Shown here: piece by piece, positions 33,783 through 41,341 of the stretch
How the letters are laid out: every line of letters begins with the position of its first letter
How positions within the stretch are numbered: position 1 is the first letter of the stretch
DNA from: Bacteroidota bacterium
GTDB lineage: Bacteria; Bacteroidota; Bacteroidia; Bacteroidales; Paludibacteraceae
NCBI GenBank assembly: GCA_017860295.1
Contig: JAFNAS010000008.1
Coordinates: forward strand, 80,727-144,726
Length of the DNA: 64,000 nt
Reading direction: 5' to 3'
Position numbers and translations under genes: made by a program
Notes under the pieces: generated by a model
Seen by the model: only the letters and a program-made list of their open reading frames with translations
Told to the model about the DNA's origin: nothing
The model's database searches: none

Positions 33783-35072
33783 TTAATTTTCATCTTTGAA
33801 CAAACTTTCAAATCCGCTAGCTAATTTATTCCCAAATTTATTGAGTACGTTGTTGCGTTTAATTTTAGGCTCTTTCGTCGGTTTTGTAGGTTTACTGCTT
33901 TCTACTGGTTTTTCCGCTTCTTTATAGCTACAATCGGCATCAGCCGATAATAATAGTCCGATTAACGGCGAATAGCAAATGTCATGAAACCGTTCAGCTG
34001 TTCCGTCTTCAAGATGACTGCTGTGAGTTCCGATCCGTACTGGTAATTGGGTTTTCTGCTGAATCAGGGCATCCATGTTTTGTAGCTTCGAAGCATTCCC
34101 GGTGATAATGAGCCCGGCTCCCAGATGACCGTATAATCCCGATTTCTGGATATGAACCAGCACAAGATCCAATATTTCGCTGGCTCGTGCTTCGGTAATA
34201 AATGCCAGTGTTTGAAGCGGAATGCGTTTGGGTTCTATGCCTTGTATTTCAGATTTCAGTGTGATGCGTTGCGAAGGATTTACTGTGCTCTTGATGGCGT
34301 TGGCAAATTGTATTTTAATTTGCTCGGCAATGCTTTCCGACAGTTCGAGGCTAGCAATGTCTTTCGTTATATTTTTGCCCCCAAAAGGAATCACCGAGAG
34401 ATAGCGCAAATAGCCATGATGGAAAATAGCCAGCGTGGTGCAATGAGCTCCGAAATCAACCAGAGCACATCCCTGTTCTTTTTCATTGGCGGAAAGGAGA
34501 GCTTCTGCCGTTGCAACAATTTGTATCGGAGCACTTGCCAGCGCATAACAAGCCCGGTCAATGCAGCGTTCAATATTTGTCTTGAGCTCGGGTTTCCCCA
34601 GAATAACACGGTAACTGGCCTGTATTTTTTCGCAAAGACAACCGATAGGCGAGGCTTCGATCTCGTCATCCACTTTGGTCTCTTGCATGTAGACCTCATA
34701 GATGGCGCCTTGTTCGGTTTTTGCATCTTTCACTTCACTAATCATCTCGTGAAGAAGCATGTCCGTTACTTCGGTTCCATTATCCAATTGACGTCCGTTC
34801 GATGCTTTGAGTGTTTTGAGCGATCGACCGTTTAATCCCACATATACTTGTCCGATTTCACGACCGATACGGTTTTGCAGCAGTTTCAGCAGGCGATTCA
34901 CCACCGCACTGGTGCTACTGGGATTGATAATCTCTCCGTAACGAACTCCTTCCGAGGTACCGCTTTCTACACCTAAAATGCGCAGTTGACCTTCTTCATT
35001 CTTTTGAGCGGCCATTGCTGTGATTTCGGAACTTCCGATATTGAGAGCAACGTATATATTGTTTGTATCCAT
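33783..35072 (-). CDS. ftsA: Cell division protein FtsA
   Basis: A 429-residue actin-like FtsA that tethers FtsZ to the membrane. YVALNIGSSEITAMAAQ is the phosphate-1 loop, QVYVGLNGRSLKTLK begins subdomain 1C, ALVDFGAHCTTLAIFHHGYL the phosphate-2 loop (usual DxGxxTT), and LGAGLIITGNASKLQNM the adenosine loop. The C-terminus ends in an amphipathic KFGNKLASGFESLFKDEN, which fits a membrane-targeting helix. It follows ftsQ by 15 bp. Confidence 0.95.
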   Translation of the reverse strand: MDTNNIYVALNIGSSEITAMAAQKNEEGQLRILGVESGTSEGVRYGEIINPSSTSAVVNRLLKLLQNRIGREIGQVYVGLNGRSLKTLKASNGRQLDNGTEVTDMLLHEMISEVKDAKTEQGAIYEVYMQETKVDDEIEASPIGCLCEKIQASYRVILGKPELKTNIERCIDRACYALASAPIQIVATAEALLSANEKEQGCALVDFGAHCTTLAIFHHGYLRYLSVIPFGGKNITKDIASLELSESIAEQIKIQFANAIKSTVNPSQRITLKSEIQGIEPKRIPLQTLAFITEARASEILDLVLVHIQKSGLYGHLGAGLIITGNASKLQNMDALIQQKTQLPVRIGTHSSHLEDGTAERFHDICYSPLIGLLLSADADCSYKEAEKPVESSKPTKPTKEPKIKRNNVLNKFGNKLASGFESLFKDEN

Positions 35073-35087
35073 AATTTTATCGTTTGC

Positions 35088-35879
35088 TTATTGTATAGGC
35101 TCGCTACCTTCTGCTTCTGGTTTTTCAGGGACGGGCTCGTCCGATTTTTTTGTGCACACCACTCTGTCTCGATACTGCAGATCGATGTACGAATACCTGT
35201 TCCAGCCGATCGAGTTGAATGCTTTTGTATACAAAGCCATCAGTTTGTCAAGTTTTTGTTCGTATCGATCTATCGAACCCAGATTGATAATACAATCACC
35301 GACTCGGGGAACCAGTTCGACCGTAGAATCGTTTTGAACATAAATTTGATCTACCTGAGCATTCCAAAATTCATTTTTCTGCAGAAAACGAATGAATGGA
35401 AACAATTTATTGTGAATGTAGCCCAAGCTGACTGTTCCCGAAACAATAGGAACATAGGTGGAATATCCCGGCACGAAAGGCATTTTGTGAAAATCATCGT
35501 CCAGATAATAATTCTCCGTTGTCATGACATGGATAATCGGCTTACGTTGCCATACACTTATTTTAATGTTGCCATCCAGTGTTTTATAACAATCAACTTT
35601 GTTAATGTACTGATTTTTTAGTAGCGCCCGTTCTACCTTGCTGATGTCGATTTGTTTCATCGTTTGTCCAACCAGATTCAAATTCCGGCTTTCGAGCAAA
35701 CGGTAAATCTCTTTGGACGTGATGAACCCGATCTGCGAACTATCTTCGACAGTAACCTGAACGCCATGACACACCTCGGACGATAGTTTGCCCGAAAAGG
35801 AAATACCGGCAAAAATCAGATAAGAAACGACTAATAAACAGCCGATTGAAATGAATACTATTTTCCAGCGAATTTTCAT
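35088..35879 (-). CDS. ftsQ: Cell division protein FtsQ/DivIB
   Basis: A 263-residue bitopic FtsQ: short cytoplasmic MKIRWK, one membrane helix (about 6-27), then a periplasmic POTRA-like part (FITSKEIYRLLESRNLNLVGQTMKQIDISKVERALLKN) and the beta domain with WQRKPIIHV and GSIDRYEQKLDKLMALY. A Pro/Glu-rich tail closes it. Start at the ATG at 35879; an upstream extension to 35942 is rejected because it does not look like FtsQ and contains the -7 box (35891-35898). In relatives murC usually precedes ftsQ; here the cluster begins at ftsQ. Confidence 0.9.
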   Translation of the reverse strand: MKIRWKIVFISIGCLLVVSYLIFAGISFSGKLSSEVCHGVQVTVEDSSQIGFITSKEIYRLLESRNLNLVGQTMKQIDISKVERALLKNQYINKVDCYKTLDGNIKISVWQRKPIIHVMTTENYYLDDDFHKMPFVPGYSTYVPIVSGTVSLGYIHNKLFPFIRFLQKNEFWNAQVDQIYVQNDSTVELVPRVGDCIINLGSIDRYEQKLDKLMALYTKAFNSIGWNRYSYIDLQYRDRVVCTKKSDEPVPEKPEAEGSEPIQ

Positions 35880-35890
35880 AATATAGAAGA

Positions 35891-35898
35891 CAAAGATA
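35891..35898 (-). promoter_or_regulatory. Possible -7 box of the ftsQAZ-yqeY operon
   Basis: The minus strand reads TATCTTTG, only 11 nt before the ftsQ ATG, so the mRNA would be nearly leaderless. No clear -33 element. Confidence 0.4.
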
Positions 35899-36060
35899 GA
35901 AAAAAGTCTAACGTGGACGATGTTAATATTAAGAAAAAACAATGTCGTCAGCTTTTTTGCTTATTACAATCCTTTTGAAGTAATAGAAGGTGTTGTTAAA
36001 GCCTTTTCGATCGAAAGCCATCGTTTGTTTTATAGTCTATCGGAAATCGAAAAACATTCG

Positions 36061-36068
36061 TACTTTTG
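36061..36068 (+). promoter_or_regulatory. -7 box of the Ig-like lipoprotein gene
   Basis: TACTTTTG, 36 nt before the ATG at 36105. Confidence 0.55.
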
Positions 36069-36104
36069 TGCTCTAATTAACTAACGGGGTTTTCCTAATT
36101 TTGA

Positions 36105-37943
36105 ATGGGATTTCAATTGACTGTTTTTCGAATTTTTTCGGCACTTTTATGTAGCCTTTTATTAGTTGCCTGTGCCAACAGGGGAACGGGTCCTACTGGT
36201 GGTCCAAAAGATGTTACTCCGCCTGTATTGGAGCGAAGTGTTCCTGCTTTGGAGCAAATCAATGTAAAAGATAGGCATGTCGATCTCTATTTTGATGAGT
36301 TGATTCAGCTGACAAATCCGACGGAAAAGGTGGTGATTTCGCCAGCTCAGATAGAACCGGCATCAATTAAAGCGATCGGTAAAAGGGTGTCGATTGTATT
36401 GAATGATTCGTTGAAATTAAATACGACTTATACCATCGATTTTGGTGATGCCTTAGCCGATAATAATGAAAAAAACGTACTGCATAATTTTGCTTTCAGC
36501 TTTTCAACAGGAGCATCCATTGATACCATGCAGATTGCGGGTACCGTGTTGGATGCCCATACCCTCGACCCAATGGCAAACATTATTACAGGAATTCATA
36601 AAAATCTGCATGATTCTGCTTTTATGCATATTCCGCTTTTACGCGTGGCTAAAACAGGCGAAAAGGGGACGTTTGTCATAAGAGGCATTCATGATGGTGA
36701 TTACCGTGTGTTTGCTTTGAATGATATGAATGGTAATTTCTTTTTCGATCAACCGGCCGAAGGGTTGGCATCTTATTCAAAACCGGTGCATACTTCCTTC
36801 AAAATGGCTGTGCGGAATGATACCATTCGTACCGATTCGATGAAAATAGATACGATAAAACAGGTCCCTTATGTGCGATTCTTGCCTGATACGCTTGTGT
36901 TGCGATATTACAAAGAAGAATTTTATCGTCAACGGCTGGTGAAAAGTGAGCGTCCGATTCAAGATAAGATTGTACTCTGTTTCGGAGCCAAAAATGATAC
37001 GTTGCCTGTTCTTAAGCCGTTGAATTTTAAATGGAAACAACCTCCTTTGCTAGAACGGAGTCTAAAGAATGACACGTTGATTTATTGGTTGAAAGATACG
37101 GTTGCGGCAAAAATGGATACGCTGAAAATGGTGTTGTATTATTCTAAATCGGATTCAGTGGGTAAGTTAGTGTCGCAAACGGATACGCTTGTGTTTAAAT
37201 TTTTTCATTCCAAACGATTGTTATCTGCAAAGAACAAAGACAAGAAAGAATCGAATAAAAAGGTAGAAACATGGAATGTCAATTCCAATTTGGCTTCGGA
37301 TATGGATGTTGACAAATCAATTCGTTTTAAATTTGAATCTCCGGTTGTTGCGGTTGACTCTTCCAGATTGCGGTTTTTTGTAAAAGTGGATACTCTATGG
37401 AAACCGGCTGTTATTCATTTGAAACAAGATGATGATGTCGGTTTAGCATGGTCCATTGCTTATCCGTGGAAACCGGATACACATTATAAGCTGGAGATGG
37501 ATTCGGCTCTGTTTACCAACTGGAAGGGATTGCATAACGCCAGTTTCCAACAAATTTTCAGAGTAAGAGCGTTGGAAGAATATTCTTCATTGATTGTTAA
37601 CCTTTCGCCCTTCATAGAGCATGCGATGTTGGAATTGCTGAACAGTAAAGATGAAGTGATAAAAACACTCAAAGCAAAGCCAACTCAGAACACATTCAGT
37701 TATTTGATGCCGGGCGATTATTATTTGCGGATGTATGTCGATGCCAATGATAATGGACAATGGGATACTGGCAATTATAAGCAAAAACGAGATCCGGAAC
37801 AGGTCTATTATTTCCCTTCAAAAATCACGTTGCGTGCCAATTGGGATATTGAACAGGATTGGAATCCGACCGAGTTACCTCTGGATAAGCAAAAACCCAG
37901 AGAACTTATAAAGAAACCGGAGAAATCTTCGAGTAGAAATTAG
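36105..37943 (+). CDS. Ig-like domain lipoprotein (SbsA-like N-terminal domain)
   Basis: A 612-residue lipoprotein: signal ending LLLVAC (Cys 23), then RGTGPTGGPKDVTPPVLERSVPA, the usual entry to a bacterial Ig-like (SbsA/Big_5) domain (about 30-140, ending NFAFSFSTG). A second domain at 150-215 (IAGTVLDAHTLDPM...GTFVIRGIHDGDYRVFALNDMNGN) is carboxypeptidase-regulatory/prealbumin-like, and a similar DANDNGQWDTG block occurs near 545. Such proteins are frequent one-copy surface or periplasmic proteins of Bacteroidota with unknown task. A shared terminator separates it from convergent argC. Confidence 0.82.
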   Translation: MGFQLTVFRIFSALLCSLLLVACANRGTGPTGGPKDVTPPVLERSVPALEQINVKDRHVDLYFDELIQLTNPTEKVVISPAQIEPASIKAIGKRVSIVLNDSLKLNTTYTIDFGDALADNNEKNVLHNFAFSFSTGASIDTMQIAGTVLDAHTLDPMANIITGIHKNLHDSAFMHIPLLRVAKTGEKGTFVIRGIHDGDYRVFALNDMNGNFFFDQPAEGLASYSKPVHTSFKMAVRNDTIRTDSMKIDTIKQVPYVRFLPDTLVLRYYKEEFYRQRLVKSERPIQDKIVLCFGAKNDTLPVLKPLNFKWKQPPLLERSLKNDTLIYWLKDTVAAKMDTLKMVLYYSKSDSVGKLVSQTDTLVFKFFHSKRLLSAKNKDKKESNKKVETWNVNSNLASDMDVDKSIRFKFESPVVAVDSSRLRFFVKVDTLWKPAVIHLKQDDDVGLAWSIAYPWKPDTHYKLEMDSALFTNWKGLHNASFQQIFRVRALEEYSSLIVNLSPFIEHAMLELLNSKDEVIKTLKAKPTQNTFSYLMPGDYYLRMYVDANDNGQWDTGNYKQKRDPEQVYYFPSKITLRANWDIEQDWNPTELPLDKQKPRELIKKPEKSSSRN

Positions 37944-37950
37944 ATAAAAA

Positions 37951-37982
37951 AAACCGAAAAAGCATTTTGACTTTTTCGGTTT
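37951..37982. terminator. Bidirectional terminator between the Ig-like gene and argC
   Basis: A perfect 12-bp stem (37951-37962 with 37971-37982) with A and T runs on the outer sides. Confidence 0.85.
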
Positions 37983-38004
37983 TGGGGGATTGTATTCTGT
38001 CGAA

Positions 38005-38973
38005 TTAGAATGCTACCGGTTTCAGTTTTAGTCCTGTGTTTTCAGGTAGACCGAAAAGCAGATTCATATTGTGAACGGCTTGCCCGGATGCGCCTTTCAA
38101 CAGATTGTCGATGACAGAAATAATGAGCAGCTTGTTGCCGTGTTTTTCAACATGGAGCAGGCATTTGTTAGTGTTGATAACTTGTTTCAGATCCGGGTTG
38201 CTGTCGGTAACAATAGTAAACGGATGCCCCGCATAGAAATCGTTGTATAGCTTTTGAGCCTCTTCGAGCGGGAGATTACATTCTGTGTAGACAGTTGCGA
38301 AAATGCCCCGTGCAAAATCACCGCGAACGGGAATAAAGTTGACCGGAGCTTCGAACGAAGTCTGTAGCTGGTTGATCGATTGCTTTATCTCGCCGAGATG
38401 CTGATGTTCGAACGCTTTATAAACCGAAATGTTATCGTTGCGCCAACTGAAGTGGGTAGTTGCTCCGGGCTTGACTCCGGCACCGGTCGAACCGGTGATG
38501 GCATTTACATGAACTTCGTTCAGCAAACCTGCTTTTGCTAATGGTAATACTGCCAGCTGAATGGCAGTGGCAAAACATCCGGGGTTGGCAATGTGTTGAG
38601 CCTGTGCAATCGCATCGTGATTCAGTTCTGGCAGACCGTACACGAAATCGTGATCGGTACGTTTGGCCCGGTAGTCGGTCGATAGGTCAATGATTTTCAG
38701 GTTGGCCGGTAGTTCGTGGCTGTCGATGAATTTCTTTGTGTCACCATGTGCCGTGCAGAAAAACAGCAGGTCGATGGTTGACAGTAATTCCAGACTATTG
38801 GTAAAAACCAGATCGGTTTCTCCCAGCAAACCGCTGTGAACGGCCGTGATTTTGTTGCCGGCATTGCTTTCGCTATGCACAAAGGTGATTTCTACTTCCG
38901 GGTGGTTAATCAGTAACCTGAGCAGCTCTCCGGCCGTGTAACCGGCGCCTCCTATAATTCCTGTTTTTATCAT
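38005..38973 (-). CDS. argC: N-acetyl-gamma-glutamyl-phosphate reductase
   Basis: A 322-residue ArgC, the NADPH-dependent third step of arginine synthesis. IGGAGYTAGELLRLLINHPEV is the nucleotide-binding start, the catalytic Cys is in NPGCFATA, and PVRGDFARGIFATVY and the terminal KGASGQAVHNMN are family motifs. In Bacteroidota the acyl group on the pathway intermediates can be succinyl rather than acetyl; ArgC alone does not tell. It lies 19 bp after DUF1294 and trmD, apart from argR-argG, and has no visible ARG box. Confidence 0.95.
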   Translation of the reverse strand: MIKTGIIGGAGYTAGELLRLLINHPEVEITFVHSESNAGNKITAVHSGLLGETDLVFTNSLELLSTIDLLFFCTAHGDTKKFIDSHELPANLKIIDLSTDYRAKRTDHDFVYGLPELNHDAIAQAQHIANPGCFATAIQLAVLPLAKAGLLNEVHVNAITGSTGAGVKPGATTHFSWRNDNISVYKAFEHQHLGEIKQSINQLQTSFEAPVNFIPVRGDFARGIFATVYTECNLPLEEAQKLYNDFYAGHPFTIVTDSNPDLKQVINTNKCLLHVEKHGNKLLIISVIDNLLKGASGQAVHNMNLLFGLPENTGLKLKPVAF

Positions 38974-38992
38974 TGTGTTTATTTCTTGCTTG

Positions 38993-39256
38993 TTATTGTA
39001 CTATTCTCGGAAAATAAATCAATGCTGCTATCCATGCGATGAGTAGCAGGTATGTTATGGCGTAATAACTGATTTTCCTGTTTTTATGACGAATGGCATA
39101 CATTAACACCCAGTTGCAGAATACGCCTCCCAGCAATTCCAGTAAGTGTAACCGTGCTTCCGGAACCCGCCACGATCCGTTTTTCGCGGCCCGCTTGTCT
39201 TTCCAGAACAGCAGCCCGCTCAACAGGTTGACGAAAGCTAAATATCCCAGTACCAT
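38993..39256 (-). CDS. DUF1294 membrane protein
   Basis: An 87-residue protein with three hydrophobic segments ([54 protein letters not shown]). The WKDKRAAKNGSWRVPEARLHLLELLGG block is the DUF1294 signature. The ATG at 39254-39256 overlaps the trmD stop by one base (TGATG), so it is translationally coupled; an in-frame extension into trmD is rejected. Function unknown; in many bacteria the domain is fused to a cold-shock domain, which is absent here. Confidence 0.85.
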   Translation of the reverse strand: MVLGYLAFVNLLSGLLFWKDKRAAKNGSWRVPEARLHLLELLGGVFCNWVLMYAIRHKNRKISYYAITYLLLIAWIAALIYFPRIVQ

Positions 39257-39933
39257 CAGTCGAGCAAATCGGGCCGGAGGCGCTGGGTGCGTTCGATCGA
39301 TTGTTGTAGTTGCCATTCCTGTATCTTGCGCTCGTGTCCCGAAAGTAAAATATCGGGAACCTTCCAGCCATTGAATTCAGCCGGTCGGGTGTAAACCGGC
39401 GGTGCCAGCAGGTTGTCCTGAAACGAGTCTGAGAGGGCAGACTGTTCGTCGCCAATTGCGCCCGGAATAAGGCGAATGATAGCATCTGTCATTACCGCAG
39501 CGGCCAATTCGCCACCGGTTAAAACATAGTCTCCAATGGATATTTCTTTGGTGATCAGATGATCGCGTACGCGTTGGTCGATGCCTTTGTAGTGTCCGCA
39601 CAGGATCAGCAGATTCCCTCCAATCGATAGCCTGTTGGCCAGCGGCTGGCTGAACTTTTCCCCATCGGGAGAGGTATAAATTACCTCCTCGTATGCGTAT
39701 TTTTCCTTTAGCGCCGTGATGGCCCGGAAAATCGGTTCTACTTGCATGACCATACCAGCACCTCCACCGAAAGCATAATCGTCGACACGGTGATGTTTCG
39801 GGTCGTTCGAGTATTCGCGTAAATTGTGCACCTCAATTTCGATTAAACCTTTGTCTTGGGCACGCTTTACAATTGAATGATTCAAAGGACTTTCCAGTAG
39901 CTCTGGCAGAACGGTAACAATATCAATACGCAT
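39256..39933 (-). CDS. trmD: tRNA (guanine(37)-N(1))-methyltransferase TrmD
   Basis: A 225-residue SPOUT methyltransferase that makes m1G37 in tRNAs reading CUN, CCN and CGG codons. [22 protein letters not shown] starts the trefoil-knot domain; [49 protein letters not shown] and the C-terminal [21 protein letters not shown] are diagnostic. Start at the ATG at 39933, 17 nt after its -7 box (39950-39957). It leads a trmD-DUF1294-argC operon. Confidence 0.95.
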   Translation of the reverse strand: MRIDIVTVLPELLESPLNHSIVKRAQDKGLIEIEVHNLREYSNDPKHHRVDDYAFGGGAGMVMQVEPIFRAITALKEKYAYEEVIYTSPDGEKFSQPLANRLSIGGNLLILCGHYKGIDQRVRDHLITKEISIGDYVLTGGELAAAVMTDAIIRLIPGAIGDEQSALSDSFQDNLLAPPVYTRPAEFNGWKVPDILLSGHERKIQEWQLQQSIERTQRLRPDLLD

Positions 39934-39949
39934 AGATACAATTTTGTTG

Positions 39950-39957
39950 CAAAAGTA
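39950..39957 (-). promoter_or_regulatory. -7 box of trmD-DUF1294-argC
   Basis: The minus strand reads TACTTTTG, 16 nt before the trmD start codon. Confidence 0.65.
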
Positions 39958-40000
39958 ACGATTTTTGCCGGGATAGCAATTGTTTGCGTGTGAACGAAAA

Positions 40001-40039
40001 AGAGAGACTGCCTCTTGTTTATCCGGAGGCAATCTCTCT
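40001..40039 (-). terminator. Terminator of the ECF sigma/FecR/repeat-protein run
   Basis: A 14-bp stem with one G-T pair (40001-40014 with 40026-40039) followed on the minus strand by TCTTTTTCG-like T-rich sequence, 41 nt after the last stop codon. Confidence 0.82.
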
Positions 40040-40080
40040 CTTGGTATCCGAACAGTCGGATCGATTATCGGAAAGTAGTG

Positions 40081-41247
40081 CTAAAAGAAACGCAAACCCA
40101 CTTTTACTCCCAACCAGCTTTTCAGGTTATACCGGCTATAAGTGTGGTCTGTAAACGAGTAGTGTGCCATGTCGGAATAGGTAGAGTTGTAATAGGAGCT
40201 ACGCGTGTCGGTTGAAAGAAAATTATAGGTGAGCCCAACGATAAGAGATGTTTTGTTGCCGAGCTTCTGATCGATGTTTACGCCGACCTTGTACAGAAAA
40301 TTGTTTCGGAAATCGCCTTTTTTTACGATATGAGAGAATACTCCTTCAAAATCGAGCGCTGTTTTGCGTGCAACGGAGCACGAAGTACCGATACCCCAAC
40401 CGTATGTCCAGAGAGGTGCATTCAGGTTGTCGGGACGGATACCTGCCGTCAGTAACGTATATAGCTTTGAGGTACCCGAACGAAAGGCGATATTGCTGTA
40501 AAACAGTTCGTCACCATAAATGTCGAGTTGATGGATCCCATTTTTTACGATATTGATAATTCCAATAGACGTGCCACATGAATCGGAAATATTGATGACT
40601 CCTATCTGACAACCTTTTACCCGTTTTGCTACGTTTACCAAACCTGCAATTTGCGTACCGTTTACGTTACGGGCATAATTTGCAATACCGGCGATTTGTA
40701 TGCTGGCGGAGTCGGCAGTATTTATGATACCCGTAATTTGGGCGTTTTTACCATGTTGCGCATTGTTTGCAATTCCCGCCATTTGAACACAATTCCCCTC
40801 TGTTTTGTTGTTTGCAATGCCAGCCATTTGTACGCCATCGATCTTTCGCGTGTTGTTTACGATTCCAGCCATCTGCACACCATCTACGCTGCCCGATTGG
40901 TTGAAAATACCGGATGCCTGAAATCCTTTTGTTTTGCCACCAACGATATTTCCGATTCCAGCCAGTTGGCAGGTTCCGGCATCGCGACGCTCCATGTTGA
41001 GCAGGCCTCCCATTTCAAAACCATCGACGCTGCGGATGGTTCCGGCCAGAATGTTGAATGAAACATGACAGTCAACCTTGCCGGAAGATCTGCCATCCGT
41101 ACCGATGTAGGGAAGAAAGGATAGTTGCATGGCTCTGCGAATCGAGTCGGATTCGTGTTTTTGAGTATTGATTGTTTGCGCGTTGCCTGTTTCGACAGCC
41201 AGAAAAGCAGACGCAAGAAGAACGGTCATTGTTGCTTTAAGCTTCAT
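40081..41247 (-). CDS. Surface-repeat protein, STN-less paralogue
   Basis: A 388-residue exported protein: signal peptide ending near GNAQT, about 50 residues of lead, then about eleven repeats of 14-16 residues between 77 and 234 with core Q-[MIL]-[AT]-G-I-x-N (for example VQMAGIANN). The C-terminal ~150 residues look like an outer-membrane barrel (LYTLLTAGI...TYGWGIGTS...VGVNIDQKLGNKTSLIVGLTYNF, ending VGLRFF). It is a paralogue of the next gene upstream from its repeats to its end but lacks the STN and regulatory domains. It resembles the LA_2272-type surface-repeat group. Function unknown. Confidence 0.75.
   Translation of the reverse strand: MKLKATMTVLLASAFLAVETGNAQTINTQKHESDSIRRAMQLSFLPYIGTDGRSSGKVDCHVSFNILAGTIRSVDGFEMGGLLNMERRDAGTCQLAGIGNIVGGKTKGFQASGIFNQSGSVDGVQMAGIVNNTRKIDGVQMAGIANNKTEGNCVQMAGIANNAQHGKNAQITGIINTADSASIQIAGIANYARNVNGTQIAGLVNVAKRVKGCQIGVINISDSCGTSIGIINIVKNGIHQLDIYGDELFYSNIAFRSGTSKLYTLLTAGIRPDNLNAPLWTYGWGIGTSCSVARKTALDFEGVFSHIVKKGDFRNNFLYKVGVNIDQKLGNKTSLIVGLTYNFLSTDTRSSYYNSTYSDMAHYSFTDHTYSRYNLKSWLGVKVGLRFF
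40546..41019 (-). repeat. Protein repeats, about 11 copies
   Basis: Coding repeats of 42-48 bp giving Q-x-[AT]-G-[IL]-x-N. Period and the conserved inward-type residues suggest a beta-solenoid rung per repeat. Confidence 0.7.
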
Positions 41248-41341
41248 GAGATAGTTTATTTTGAATTATATCTCTATGACAACCTTAAAATAACATACCC
41301 CTATTGCATTGGTAAAAAAGTCTGATTATTTTTCAAAAATA

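Noticed and set aside
35880..35942. Longer FtsQ start
   Set aside because: The added residues are a hydrophobic stretch unlike FtsQ, and they include the -7 box at 35891-35898.
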